DNA from: Thalassobacillus_A hwangdonensis
GTDB taxonomy: Bacteria; Bacillota; Bacilli; Bacillales; Halobacillaceae
Assembly (NCBI RefSeq): GCF_042675915.1
Contig: NZ_JBHTKL010000001.1
Coordinates: 1,411,178-1,475,177, forward strand
Length of the DNA stretch: 64,000 nucleotides
Direction of reading: 5' to 3'
Each line of letters opens with the position of its first letter. Within the stretch, counting starts at the first letter, position 1. The notes beneath the pieces are model-generated. The model saw only the letters and a program-made list of their open reading frames with translations. It did not search any database and had not been told where the DNA came from. Positions 50,799-60,017 of the stretch are shown one piece after another. Both the position numbers and the translations under genes were made by a program.

Positions 50799-51597
50799 TA
50801 TTAAATCTGACCATCAGCTGCTTCAGCGCATCAATGCGTTGGGCAGCTTCTTCATAATCTCCACGCATACGGTGCCATTGGATGAAGGCAAGGGATTGAG
50901 CCACTGCATACCATGACATCCGTTCATATATATTTTGACTTTCTTCAAGACCATACCGTGCAAGCCAGTCTTCCCAATCCTCCCTCGGAATGTACCAATG
51001 AAGCAGCATTCCAAGATCCATAGCAGGATCAGCCACCATCGCATTGTCCCAATCAATCAAATACAATTGATCGTTATCGGATAGCAGCCAGTTGTTATGG
51101 TTCATATCACAATGGCATACAACATGCCTATCTGTATGCACATATGGCAGGTTAGCGGTTAAATATTCAATCGCTTGTCCAATTTCCATACGTGGATCGA
51201 TTTCTTCGAAAATACGTTCATTGTGACGGATATCTTCCAGAATATCTGCCGGATATAAAGGATGCTTACTGATCCGCATCAGCATATCAAGCAGCTCAGA
51301 TGAGTGGTGGATTTTACTTAACAGCTTCGCTACGCGAGGATGACGCATTTCTTCAGGGCTGAGTTCACGACCTTCCAGCCATTCCTGTGCAGTGATGACA
51401 TCCCCGTTCTCCAAGCGCTTCGTCCATACCAGCTTTGGAACAATTCCTTCTGCAGAGAGGACAGCAAGAAATGGGGAGGAATTACGTTTTAAAAACAAAC
51501 GTTTTCCATCCTTCTGTGCGTAGTAGGCTTCACCGGTGGAGCCTCCAGCTGGTGTAATTGACCATTCATCTCCAAGTAACTGTTCCAACCATTTCAC
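50785..51597 (-). CDS. ytmP: Phosphotransferase YtmP (APH/choline kinase-like)
   Basis: 270 residues. Protein-kinase-like fold: Lys in GKRLFLKRNSSPF, catalytic loop VVCHCDMNHNNWLL (HxDxxxxN), metal loop LYLIDWDNAMVADPAMDLG. A small-metabolite kinase; substrate unknown. The frame starts with TTG at 51603 only two bases from GAGG; GTG 51597 has eight-base spacing and is chosen. Confidence 0.88.
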   Translation of the reverse strand: MKWLEQLLGDEWSITPAGGSTGEAYYAQKDGKRLFLKRNSSPFLAVLSAEGIVPKLVWTKRLENGDVITAQEWLEGRELSPEEMRHPRVAKLLSKIHHSSELLDMLMRISKHPLYPADILEDIRHNERIFEEIDPRMEIGQAIEYLTANLPYVHTDRHVVCHCDMNHNNWLLSDNDQLYLIDWDNAMVADPAMDLGMLLHWYIPREDWEDWLARYGLEESQNIYERMSWYAVAQSLAFIQWHRMRGDYEEAAQRIDALKQLMVRFNIIDL

Positions 51598-51752
51598 CTT
51601 CAATTCCTCAAATCTTTATGTATTCCCGTGCACTTCAATAAAACCAGTATACCTTATTTTAGCTCAATCTACATCAAATGTGACAATAAAATTACAATAA
51701 CATATTTTTGGCATTTGTTCTTGATTTTCAGGTCTGGATATGAATCGGAAGT

Positions 51753-52682
51753 CTAAGCGACATGGAATTCTCTCATTTCTTCCGTTTTCTTTATTTCACA
51801 AGTATCTGCCATGGAAGTGTCCCCATCTATTTGAATAGGAATTCGCTGCTCCGCTTCAATAGTGATCACGTTCCCTTTTAACAGATGTACTTCTTTGAAC
51901 CTCGTATGCTTTCCAAAAAATACTGTAACAAATAGAAAGAGCACTTTCCATTTTGAAATATCATCGATCACTAGCACAGAAAGCTCAGGCTTTTGAATAT
52001 GAGCAGTGGGAGCGATTTTCATTCCTCCTCCATAAAAAGGATGATTCGATATCGTCACCATGAAGCCTTTTTCAAAACGTGAGACATGTCCATCCACGAT
52101 AACTTTGAGTGCCACCGGTTCAAACCGTGATAACCCCTGAATCAGCGCGAGTACATAACTCAATGACCCTATTCCTAACCGATTCAATATTTTTTTGTAT
52201 CGGGATTTGTTTGCAATCAACGCTACTGTAGCATCAAAGCCAATACCGATACTGTTCAGAAAGAAAGCCGGCGGCAGCTTTTTACGACCATTGATGGTGT
52301 ACATCCCCAACCTGCAACGGCGGCTCTTTGGACGTGTTACAAGCTTCCTGAATAACTCCAGTGAATTAGACTTCACGCCGATTCCCCTGCTGAAATCATT
52401 CCCTGAACCAGCAGGTATCGTAGAGACTGGGATTGAACGGTGATGCCTCAAACCATTCATCACCTCATTCAATGTACCATCGCCACCGATGACCAAGATG
52501 GATGTAATCTTTTCTTTGTAAATTTCAGCAACCTGCTCCGCAATTTTCTTTCCGTGCCCTTCATATTCCGTTAAAAATGTTCGACATTCCTTTTGTTTGA
52601 ACAAGGGATCTTTCTGAATCGTTTTGAAAAGCTTCATCGCTTTACCATTACCAGCCGTCGGGTTGACGATTACGATATACAT
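51753..52682 (-). CDS. ytlR: Diacylglycerol-kinase family lipid kinase YtlR
   Basis: 309 residues. IVNPTAGNGKA start, nucleotide loop LVIGGDGTLNEVMNGL, STIPAGSGNDFSRGIG, and FLNSIGIGFDA. Phosphorylates a lipid alcohol at the membrane; DgkB is the better known relative, and the substrate here is not shown. ATG follows AGGAGGAAAAT. Divergent from the EAL gene. Confidence 0.9.
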   Translation of the reverse strand: MYIVIVNPTAGNGKAMKLFKTIQKDPLFKQKECRTFLTEYEGHGKKIAEQVAEIYKEKITSILVIGGDGTLNEVMNGLRHHRSIPVSTIPAGSGNDFSRGIGVKSNSLELFRKLVTRPKSRRCRLGMYTINGRKKLPPAFFLNSIGIGFDATVALIANKSRYKKILNRLGIGSLSYVLALIQGLSRFEPVALKVIVDGHVSRFEKGFMVTISNHPFYGGGMKIAPTAHIQKPELSVLVIDDISKWKVLFLFVTVFFGKHTRFKEVHLLKGNVITIEAEQRIPIQIDGDTSMADTCEIKKTEEMREFHVA

Positions 52683-52769
52683 AAGATTTTCCTCCTAGAA
52701 CTTTTATCCCGAATCATTATACAAATACCCCTCCTTTATTATACTATGATAATAAAGGGAGGTAAGGAC

Positions 52770-53783
52770 ATGGAAAATAAATGTGTATTTTGCGGAACTT
52801 CTTTCCGAGTGCCTGAACATGGGGAACTAATTGCCAATCATGAAGTTCTTGATCTTACGGATAAACTCACAGACTATGATACTAATGAAACAGGAACACA
52901 CTATAGGTTTCATTCGCCTGATGAGCTAAGAACAGCACTGGAAAATGAGGTCGACAATTCAAGTGAGGAACAATGGGTGAAAATTACAGATGGAACAACT
53001 GACCGTACCTATTCAATTGCTGTGAATCATCTCTATTATCGTCTCACATCTCCAGAAATGGCTGATATCATCCATGAAGGTGCATTCGAATCACACCTTC
53101 AGCCAATCGTACATATGAGTGATGAAATTGTCTTCGGTTACGAAGCACTATTACGCACCCATGACAGACGATTCAATCCAGGGCAGCTATTCGAATTCGC
53201 CTCGAAGGCAGGGTTGCATTCCATGCTGGACCAGAAGGCTCGAAAATCTGCAGTGGAAGCCAAATCAGTGGCTGTACCAACCGGGCAGAAAATCTTTATC
53301 AACTTTCTCCCATCTACCATCTATGTACCGGAGTTTTGTCTGAAGCACACCTTCCACTTGATTGAAAAATATAACATCGATCCTGCTGATGTCATCTTCG
53401 AAGTGGTCGAAACTGAAAAGGTCAGCGACGTCGATCACCTGAAGAACATCTTCGATACGTACAAAAAGTCAGGTATGAAGGTTGCTTTGGATGATGTCGG
53501 TTCAGGTTACAGTACACTTGAAATGCTTACGTTGTTGAAACCGGATTTTGTGAAGATCGATCGTTCCTACATTACGGACTGCCATAAGAATACAGTCAAT
53601 CAGAACTTCCTTTTTGATGTAATCGCCCGTGCTAAGGGCCTTGGGATCACCACTTTGGCAGAAGGGATCGAAACAGAAGAAGAATGGAACTGGTTGAAAG
53701 AGGCCGGCATCGACTTAGGACAAGGGTATTACATCAGTAAGCCCCAACCCTACAAAGAGCTTGCCACTAGTCTTCCATCATAG
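52770..53783 (+). CDS. EAL-domain protein, likely c-di-GMP phosphodiesterase
   Basis: 337 residues. Short N-terminus with CVFCGTSF (one CxxC), a ~90-residue linker, then EAL domain from ~125: VFGYEALLRTHD (EALL), IFINFLPS (Asn), FEVVETE (Glu), VALDDVGSGYS (DD), DFVKIDRSYI (Lys), AEGIETEEE (Glu), QGYYISKPQP. All expected catalytic positions look kept. No membrane segment. ATG 52770 follows GGGAGGTAAGG. Last 17 bp overlap the NERD-like gene. Confidence 0.88.
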   Translation: MENKCVFCGTSFRVPEHGELIANHEVLDLTDKLTDYDTNETGTHYRFHSPDELRTALENEVDNSSEEQWVKITDGTTDRTYSIAVNHLYYRLTSPEMADIIHEGAFESHLQPIVHMSDEIVFGYEALLRTHDRRFNPGQLFEFASKAGLHSMLDQKARKSAVEAKSVAVPTGQKIFINFLPSTIYVPEFCLKHTFHLIEKYNIDPADVIFEVVETEKVSDVDHLKNIFDTYKKSGMKVALDDVGSGYSTLEMLTLLKPDFVKIDRSYITDCHKNTVNQNFLFDVIARAKGLGITTLAEGIETEEEWNWLKEAGIDLGQGYYISKPQPYKELATSLPS

Positions 53784-54693
53784 ATTCTTCTGAATCAAGT
53801 TCCCACTCTGGTCGTTTGATGGCATTCGTCTGACAGTGGCGGAGCATGGCCTCTGCTGCTTTCAGCTGGATATGTTTCAATGGGGAAGTGCTTTTCCGCT
53901 TCTCCTTGAACCATCCTTCATATGCTTCCACCCCGATGTAGTCTGTGTTATAAGGCACTGTGGAAGATTCAATCTCATTTTCGGGAGCAAGTACCACTTT
54001 CCTGTAAGGAAAATCGATATTGTAGTTGTTAAGGACACTCTTTACAAAGGTTTCAGATCGCTTCAAAGATATTAACGGGCTGATGGTACTTGTACGGATC
54101 CCTGCTTCTTCTATGTACCACGTACGGTCGTCATGTGGTACCAGCTTCGCTGTTGCAGGAGGAGTCATTATATGAATGATTTCCATTCCAAGCGGACCAA
54201 TCAGAATGAGATCAATCTCCATCGGCGCTTTCTTTATTTGAACAATTGGCTGGTACATTACCAAATACGTATCAGGAAACCGCTGAAGAAAATACTTCAG
54301 CCATTCATTTGTTCGATACGTGTGATCAAGAAACGATTTTTCCCTCAACGTCGTAGAAGCCCATTTCAGTTGGAACCCCATCAATTTATCCAAGTAGGAT
54401 TGCTTCAATTCAGTAAGACTCTCCGGCAGCTGTTCATTAAGATCAGGCAGCCGCTCAGGAGTATCTATTGATTTTTTCTTGAAAAGTCGCTTCCAGCGAG
54501 GAGCTTCATCTTTATCCTCTTTATCTTCAAACTCCTCATACTCCTGCTTTTCCGGCTCCATAAGCTGGTGTTCCCATAACTGCTTCGTCTTTTGCCAATT
54601 CGACTGCTTAAGCCGGATATACCGGCCAGGATATTTGTACAGATCCGATTCATAACGAGACACGTAGTCCTGCAGCTTGATCAATTGGGCCAT
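53767..54693 (-). CDS. NERD-like domain protein with altered nuclease core
   Basis: 308 residues. A charged N-terminal half is followed by a NERD-like core: EWLKYFLQRFPDTYLVM and MEIDLILIGPLGMEIIHI. Known NERD proteins have E-x-K after the Asp strand (…VIETK…); here this reads IIHIM, so the Glu and Lys are gone. Probably a binding rather than cleaving protein. Third gene behind the MFS gene and thpR. ATG follows GAGGTG. Confidence 0.7.
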   Translation of the reverse strand: MAQLIKLQDYVSRYESDLYKYPGRYIRLKQSNWQKTKQLWEHQLMEPEKQEYEEFEDKEDKDEAPRWKRLFKKKSIDTPERLPDLNEQLPESLTELKQSYLDKLMGFQLKWASTTLREKSFLDHTYRTNEWLKYFLQRFPDTYLVMYQPIVQIKKAPMEIDLILIGPLGMEIIHIMTPPATAKLVPHDDRTWYIEEAGIRTSTISPLISLKRSETFVKSVLNNYNIDFPYRKVVLAPENEIESSTVPYNTDYIGVEAYEGWFKEKRKSTSPLKHIQLKAAEAMLRHCQTNAIKRPEWELDSEESMMED

Positions 54694-54702
54694 TCGTTCA
54701 CC

Positions 54703-55260
54703 TCATTTCAAATGGATCGTTTTGAAAATTTCATACATCGGTTCTTTGTTCGGGTGGATACGGTAAATGTGAAAGTGATCTACCTTAATCTCGGAAGAAT
54801 AATCGATGCTCTCCAAGTCCATGGACAGCTTTCTTTGGTTGTCTTGCCATTTCTTCGCAAGCGTGATGTGCGGACTATAAGACCGCTTCTCGATAGGAAA
54901 ACCCTGCTTGGATGCAACCTTTTCCACTTGCTGTTGCAGCTCGGCAAGCGATTCTGTTTTTTCCACGTCAACGAACATTACTCGTGGTTGTGAAGGATTA
55001 CCGAAATAATTGAGTGTCTCGACTTGCAAAGAAAAAGCAATTGAGAGAACATCCTGCTCTAGTGCATTTCCCAATTGTTCAATGACTTTTGTCGATGCCC
55101 CACCTAAAAACTTCAACGTGATGTGCATATCTTCAGGGTGTGTCCACCGTTTATAAGACACCTTCCCTTTCAACTGTTCCTGAACGAGCTCCAGTTCCTC
55201 CTGCTCTTTGGAAGGAACAGGTATGCCAATGAAAAAGTGTGCGTGTTCCATTTGATGCAT
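54703..55260 (-). CDS. thpR: RNA 2',3'-cyclic phosphodiesterase ThpR (LigT)
   Basis: 185 residues, 2H phosphoesterase. Two HxT motifs, MHITLKFLGGAS (~45) and PHITLAKKW (~130), plus HFFIGIPVPS at the N-terminus. Opens 2',3'-cyclic phosphate RNA ends. ATG begins right after the MFS stop (TGAATG), so translation is coupled. Confidence 0.92.
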   Translation of the reverse strand: MHQMEHAHFFIGIPVPSKEQEELELVQEQLKGKVSYKRWTHPEDMHITLKFLGGASTKVIEQLGNALEQDVLSIAFSLQVETLNYFGNPSQPRVMFVDVEKTESLAELQQQVEKVASKQGFPIEKRSYSPHITLAKKWQDNQRKLSMDLESIDYSSEIKVDHFHIYRIHPNKEPMYEIFKTIHLK

Positions 55261-56442
55261 TCATCCTCTCTGCAAAACCATTGCTTTATTCTTCTGCAGG
55301 CTGACAACATAAATAAGCACGATACCAATTGCAGTCATCATTGAAAAGAACCCGTACATGCCAAATACACTAAAGTGGTCGATCAGCACGCCTCCCATAA
55401 ATGTGAAGAAAGCATTTCCCATTCCGTTACCGACAGCCGAATACAATCCTACAGCTGTAGCTCTTACACTGGACGGGGCAAGTTCACGTACAAGGATCAG
55501 CGCAGCAGGAATATAGAGCCCGACAGATATCCCCTGTACGATTGTAGTAGCATAGACGATGGCACTTGATGGTTCGAAGAAATACAACAGCCAGCGTGCG
55601 AATGACACACTGGAACTCAATAAGAGAATATTGAAGATGCCGAACCGATCGATCACCTGCTGGGAAAACTTCATGAATGGCGCTTCACTTCCGGCTGCAA
55701 ACAGAAATGCGATACCTACACCCGATAGCGTTCCACCGACACTTAAAATGAATGTGCCGAAATAATAGTTGTTTGCAAGTACTGGACCGAATACAAGGAA
55801 ATTGGAAGCAAGGAAAATCAAGAAAGGTTTCTGTTTTGACAGAGTCTTCAACCCGCTTCGGAAGGAAACAGAAACCGCATCCCCCTGCTTAGGAAATGAT
55901 TTCAATGTGAACAGTGCAAAGATCAATCCGCCAGAGAAAAAGTAAAATACCCAACTTAATGAGTTTGTCACCTCGGTCACTTGTCCAAGAGTGAAGACAG
56001 CGACAGCAAATCCTACCGCTCCCCACAGTCGGATATTTCCATATTGCTTGTTATTGGCCTGCACGAAGCTTAAGGATAAACTGTCGGATAAAGGTACGAT
56101 TGCGGACTGAAACATGGCAATCACCAGCATGCCGAACAGCAAGGTAAGGAATGTCTGCATTTCCGGGTAAATAACACCAAGAACCGAAGCTGTGATAGCT
56201 GCAATGATAAGCAATCTCCTCGGTCTTCTCGTATAATCACTGATCATCCCCCATATCGGTTGGATGAAAATCGTGACGATCGGCAAGGCTGCAATGATCA
56301 TACCGATTTGTGTATGACTCAACCCCTTTTCCTGTTCCAGGAATACAGATAACAAAGGAAAAAGCGAGCCGAATGAAAAGAATGCAAAAAAGTAGAATGC
56401 TTGTAAGTAACGATATGTCTTTTGGATCTCTTTGTAATTCAT
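55261..56442 (-). CDS. MFS transporter
   Basis: 393 residues with about twelve membrane helices. PIWGMISDYTRRPRRLLII is the loop 2-3 MFS motif; FYFFAFFSFGSLFPLLSVFL resembles the MFS_1-like (LacY/nucleoside) group. Substrate not predictable. ATG follows AGAGAGG. Between pepV and thpR in one direction with short gaps. Confidence 0.87.
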   Translation of the reverse strand: MNYKEIQKTYRYLQAFYFFAFFSFGSLFPLLSVFLEQEKGLSHTQIGMIIAALPIVTIFIQPIWGMISDYTRRPRRLLIIAAITASVLGVIYPEMQTFLTLLFGMLVIAMFQSAIVPLSDSLSLSFVQANNKQYGNIRLWGAVGFAVAVFTLGQVTEVTNSLSWVFYFFSGGLIFALFTLKSFPKQGDAVSVSFRSGLKTLSKQKPFLIFLASNFLVFGPVLANNYYFGTFILSVGGTLSGVGIAFLFAAGSEAPFMKFSQQVIDRFGIFNILLLSSSVSFARWLLYFFEPSSAIVYATTIVQGISVGLYIPAALILVRELAPSSVRATAVGLYSAVGNGMGNAFFTFMGGVLIDHFSVFGMYGFFSMMTAIGIVLIYVVSLQKNKAMVLQRG

Positions 56443-56469
56443 GATGAAGTCCTCTCTATCTCTTCAAAA

Positions 56470-57852
56470 TCATTTTGTCAGCTCATAGATTGCCTCTGCA
56501 TAAATGGAGATGGCAAGCAGCATATCTTTTATCTTTACATGCTCATCCCTTTGATGAGCAGTATCTGCGCTATGAGCAAACATTGCTCCGTAAGCAACTC
56601 CAGTGGTCAATGCACGCGCATATGTCGCCCCACCGATGGAAATTGCCCGTGACGGATCTCCACTTTGCTTGTTGTAGATGGATAGCAAGGTTTGCACATC
56701 CGGATGCGTCTCTTCTACGTGGAGTGACTTAAGATGATCATACAGCTCATAGCTCCCATCATAACTTTTAATCACGTCACTGAACTGTTGAATCAGCTTG
56801 TCGCCGTCTGTTGATACTGGATATCGCATGTTGAACCCGATCTCTACTTTCTGTTCTTTCCATCTTAACGAGCCGATATTTAACGTCAACTCTCCTGATA
56901 CGTCATCCGATGATTGAATACCTATCGCCTTGCCTGATAGGTCACTGAGGTTGTCAGCAATCAGTGCTAATACATCACTTTTCTTTTGGCTGAAAGGAAG
57001 ATTTTTCAGGAATCGTGCAAGCCGATCAATGGCATTGGCACCTTGAGCTGGCTTGCTTGCATGTGCTGCCTTCCCTTCCATTTGAAGGGTGATCCGGTTG
57101 CCATCAGCAGTTGCGTTACCTGTCCACTGATTAGAATCTAAAAAGACCTGGTAATCATTGATGACTTGAACAGGTGCTTCCACTTCAAGTACTGCCTCTG
57201 CATAATCAGGGACCATGTTCAGCCTGTCCCCACCTGTGAAAGCTTCAAGCTTCATCGTATCCGACTCCTCATCCTGGGCATCAAAATATGCATAGCCGTC
57301 GACTAGTCCCTTTTCTGCATGGATGACCGGGAAGGCAGCATCTGGTGAAAAACCGAAACCAGGCATTTCTTCCTTTTTGAAGTAATGCTTGATTCCCTGC
57401 CAATCTCTCTCTTCATCTGTACCGACAATCAATCGTATCCTTTTTTTCGGCTCAAAGCCTTGATCTTTCAATAGTTTCATTGCAATATAAGCAGCTATCG
57501 TTGGTCCTTTGTCGTCCTGGGCTCCTCGAGCATAAAGGTTTCCGTCTCTTATCTCAGGTTCGAATGGATGGCTTGTCCACCCGTCTCCTGCAGGAACGAC
57601 GTCTAAATGTCCGAGGATACCGATCAAGTCCTCACCTGTGCCCCATTCGATATGCCCGGCATACCCGTCAATATTTTTGACCGTGAATCCGTCCTCTTCA
57701 CCGATGTGCAGCATTTCATGCAATACATCATCAATCGACTTGCCGAAAGGATAGTGATTACTTTCCTCGTACACACTTGGAATACGCAGAATCCGGTCCA
57801 CTTTTTCAAGGAATTCTTTTTCATACGTCTTAGCGAGTGCTTTGAACTCCAT
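56470..57852 (-). CDS. pepV: Dipeptidase PepV (M20 family)
   Basis: 460 residues. Zinc site: LGHLDVVPAGDGW (His, Asp), GAQDDKGPTIAAY (bridging Asp), GTDEERDWQGI (Glu-Glu), PDAAFPVIHAEKG, and late AHSADTAHQRDEH (His). Cleaves dipeptides in the cytoplasm. ATG follows GAGGAGGG; only 1 bp separates it from the upstream channel gene. Confidence 0.95.
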   Translation of the reverse strand: MEFKALAKTYEKEFLEKVDRILRIPSVYEESNHYPFGKSIDDVLHEMLHIGEEDGFTVKNIDGYAGHIEWGTGEDLIGILGHLDVVPAGDGWTSHPFEPEIRDGNLYARGAQDDKGPTIAAYIAMKLLKDQGFEPKKRIRLIVGTDEERDWQGIKHYFKKEEMPGFGFSPDAAFPVIHAEKGLVDGYAYFDAQDEESDTMKLEAFTGGDRLNMVPDYAEAVLEVEAPVQVINDYQVFLDSNQWTGNATADGNRITLQMEGKAAHASKPAQGANAIDRLARFLKNLPFSQKKSDVLALIADNLSDLSGKAIGIQSSDDVSGELTLNIGSLRWKEQKVEIGFNMRYPVSTDGDKLIQQFSDVIKSYDGSYELYDHLKSLHVEETHPDVQTLLSIYNKQSGDPSRAISIGGATYARALTTGVAYGAMFAHSADTAHQRDEHVKIKDMLLAISIYAEAIYELTK

Positions 57853-57853
57853 G

Positions 57854-58867
57854 TCATGCCCTCCTCAACTTGTTATAAGTCTCTTCATCACAAATAACGA
57901 ACAGTTCAGCATCCTCAGGTAAGGATTCATCCAGTCTGCGGTTGATATCAAGCCTGTCGCGATCTGCGATCAACGTAGCTCCATGCTTCAGCAAGTGATC
58001 AAATGCATCTCTATAGGTAGACCAGCTTTGGTGCAAAGGAACGTGATACAAATCATCACCGAAGGAGCGGCGCAGCAGTTGTCCATAGATATTGGATACA
58101 CCTTTCATAAAAGCAGAACGCACGACCAATGATGAAATCGTCTCGTTGGAGATGATGAATTCATCAACTTTGATATGTTCAAAATTCTTCAAATGCTTCT
58201 CTTCCATTACCTCAACTACTGTATGTACATTTGGTGCCAGTGCTTCTACGGTTGATGCAACGAGCATCGTCTTCCCATCCACAAGTTGATGATCCTCAAT
58301 TTTATCATCTGCAAAAATCAGAACCGCTTTCGCCTGGCTCACATTTGCTTTTACCAAGGTTTCCTGATGGGAGGCGTTCCCTTTGAGGTAGTGGACATTA
58401 TCTTTTAGCATCGGAGCTTCTTTCAAGTCATCAATGATGACGATTTCTGTTTTTTTATTCGTCTGTAACATCTCTCTCACCGCAAATTTCGCTTTTTGCG
58501 ACCAGCCAATAATGATGTAATGATTCATTTCTTTGACCACGATATCACCCTCCACTCGTTTTTGTCGAAATTTCGCCAGTCCTTCCACCACTTTACCAAT
58601 TACGATTCCGATTAAACCAATACCGACCATATAAAGGATGATCGCCACAATCCTTCCACCTGCAGTCCCTGGAGAATAATCACCATAACCTACGGTGGTC
58701 ACCGTGGTCATCACCCACCAAAAGCCATCAAAGTATGTAGGAAATGTCTGTGGTTCGATTTGTACAATCAGTATCGACGCGATACTGACCAATAATGTGG
58801 ATGATAGGAATAAAACCTGATTACTGATGCTGACCATCCGTGCAATCAGTTTTCTAAGAAAAAACAT
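57854..58867 (-). CDS. Two-TM potassium channel with RCK domains (YugO type)
   Basis: 337 residues. TM1 (VLFLSSTLLVSIASILIVQI), pore helix, selectivity filter TTVGYGDYSPG at ~65, TM2, then RCK/TrkA-N domain MNHYIIIGWSQKAKFAVREM and a second C-lobe. YugO in B. subtilis gates K+ for biofilm electrical signals. GTG at 58876 is close to the site; ATG 58867 has AAGGAG at eight bases. Confidence 0.9.
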   Translation of the reverse strand: MFFLRKLIARMVSISNQVLFLSSTLLVSIASILIVQIEPQTFPTYFDGFWWVMTTVTTVGYGDYSPGTAGGRIVAIILYMVGIGLIGIVIGKVVEGLAKFRQKRVEGDIVVKEMNHYIIIGWSQKAKFAVREMLQTNKKTEIVIIDDLKEAPMLKDNVHYLKGNASHQETLVKANVSQAKAVLIFADDKIEDHQLVDGKTMLVASTVEALAPNVHTVVEVMEEKHLKNFEHIKVDEFIISNETISSLVVRSAFMKGVSNIYGQLLRRSFGDDLYHVPLHQSWSTYRDAFDHLLKHGATLIADRDRLDINRRLDESLPEDAELFVICDEETYNKLRRA

Positions 58868-59029
58868 GCCCTTCACTCCTTTCTTTCTAAATGTATTGTA
58901 AAGGATTTTTGTAGAATATGTAAAAAATCAAGCGAATTGTAGCATAACTTTCTGAAAGTAGTGTAAAATATAACTAACTTCATAGACTTTCACAGGCACG
59001 ATTCCACAAGGTGAACAAGGAGTGGTTAT

Positions 59030-59248
59030 TTGAGTCAACCAACGTCTCGCATGCTGAACCGGATCAAAGCTGTCTATCTTTTCATTAAAGAGAGAAAAAC
59101 AGTTTCGACTGCAGAAATAGCGGAGGAGTTTGGGATTACCGATCGAACCATCCAAAGGGATTTAAGTGTACTGGAATACAATGGTCTTGTAGATAGTCCG
59201 AACCGCGGAAGGTGGACTGTCACTGAAAAGAAAGTGCGAATATCATGA
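59030..59248 (+). CDS. ytzE: DeoR-type HTH protein YtzE
   Basis: 72 residues, only a winged helix: IKAVYLFIKERKTVSTAEIA, EEFGITDRTIQRDLSVLEYN, GLVDSPNRGRWTVTEKK. No effector domain, full length for YtzE. Start is TTG with AAGGAGTGG. Divergent from the channel gene. Confidence 0.87.
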   Translation: MSQPTSRMLNRIKAVYLFIKERKTVSTAEIAEEFGITDRTIQRDLSVLEYNGLVDSPNRGRWTVTEKKVRIS

Positions 59249-59260
59249 TGATAAAGGTAA

Positions 59261-59289
59261 GGCACCCGGGATATCCCGGGTGCTTTTTT
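59261..59289. terminator. Bidirectional terminator, ytzE / pseudouridine synthase
   Basis: GGCACCCGGGATATCCCGGGTGC perfect palindrome followed by TTTTTT. Confidence 0.9.
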
Positions 59290-59291
59290 GG

Positions 59292-60017
59292 TTAAGAATC
59301 TGTTTGGTTTAGAGACTTCAAATAAGTGATTTCTTCATCGGTAAGTTCCCGGTATTCCCCAGGCTCAAGCGTTTCATCGAGCTCCAACGTTCCCATTTTC
59401 AGGCGCTTCAGATAGGTGACATGTTTACCGACCGCTTCAAACATACGCTTCACCTGGTGGAATTTCCCTTCCGTAATCGTCAATTCAATTTCCGATTCTG
59501 CACCTGAGGATAGGATAGTCAATCTTCCTGGTTTGGTATGATAGCCATCATCCAGTACTACACCTTCAGAAAATGCCTTGATATCGTCCTCTGTTACTTC
59601 TCCATCGATGGTCGCGTAGTACAGTTTCCCGACATCTTTTTTAGGGGAGGTCAATTGATGCGCCAGTTTCCCATCATTCGTCAGCAGCAGCAGACCTTCT
59701 GTATCCTTATCCAATCGACCGACAGGAAAAGGATTGAAGATGATATCTTCCGGCTCCAGAATATCGACGACAGTGGTCTCTGACACATCCTCTGTTGCAG
59801 AAATCAGACCATCCGGCTTGTTCATCATCAGATAGATGAATTCACGATACTCTACTGCTTCTCCCTGGACAGTCACCTGATCCGCTTCCGGGTCCACATG
59901 AACTTTCGGGCTTTTTACAGGAGTTTCATTCACTTTCACTGCACCTGTTTTTAACAGGTTCTTCACTTCTTTCCGCGTACCATATCCCATATTTGCTAAC
60001 AGTTTATCAATTCTCAT
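59292..60017 (-). CDS. 16S/23S rRNA pseudouridine synthase, RsuA family (YtzG)
   Basis: 241 residues. S4 domain at the N-terminus (MRIDKLLANMGYGTRKEVKN), then the catalytic core FPVGRLDKDTEGLLLLTNDG with the catalytic Asp, and EGKFHQVKRMFEAVGKHVTYLKR. RsuA/RluB-E-F class; target U not determined. Start overlaps murJ stop by 4 bp (ATGA). Confidence 0.92.
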   Translation of the reverse strand: MRIDKLLANMGYGTRKEVKNLLKTGAVKVNETPVKSPKVHVDPEADQVTVQGEAVEYREFIYLMMNKPDGLISATEDVSETTVVDILEPEDIIFNPFPVGRLDKDTEGLLLLTNDGKLAHQLTSPKKDVGKLYYATIDGEVTEDDIKAFSEGVVLDDGYHTKPGRLTILSSGAESEIELTITEGKFHQVKRMFEAVGKHVTYLKRLKMGTLELDETLEPGEYRELTDEEITYLKSLNQTDS

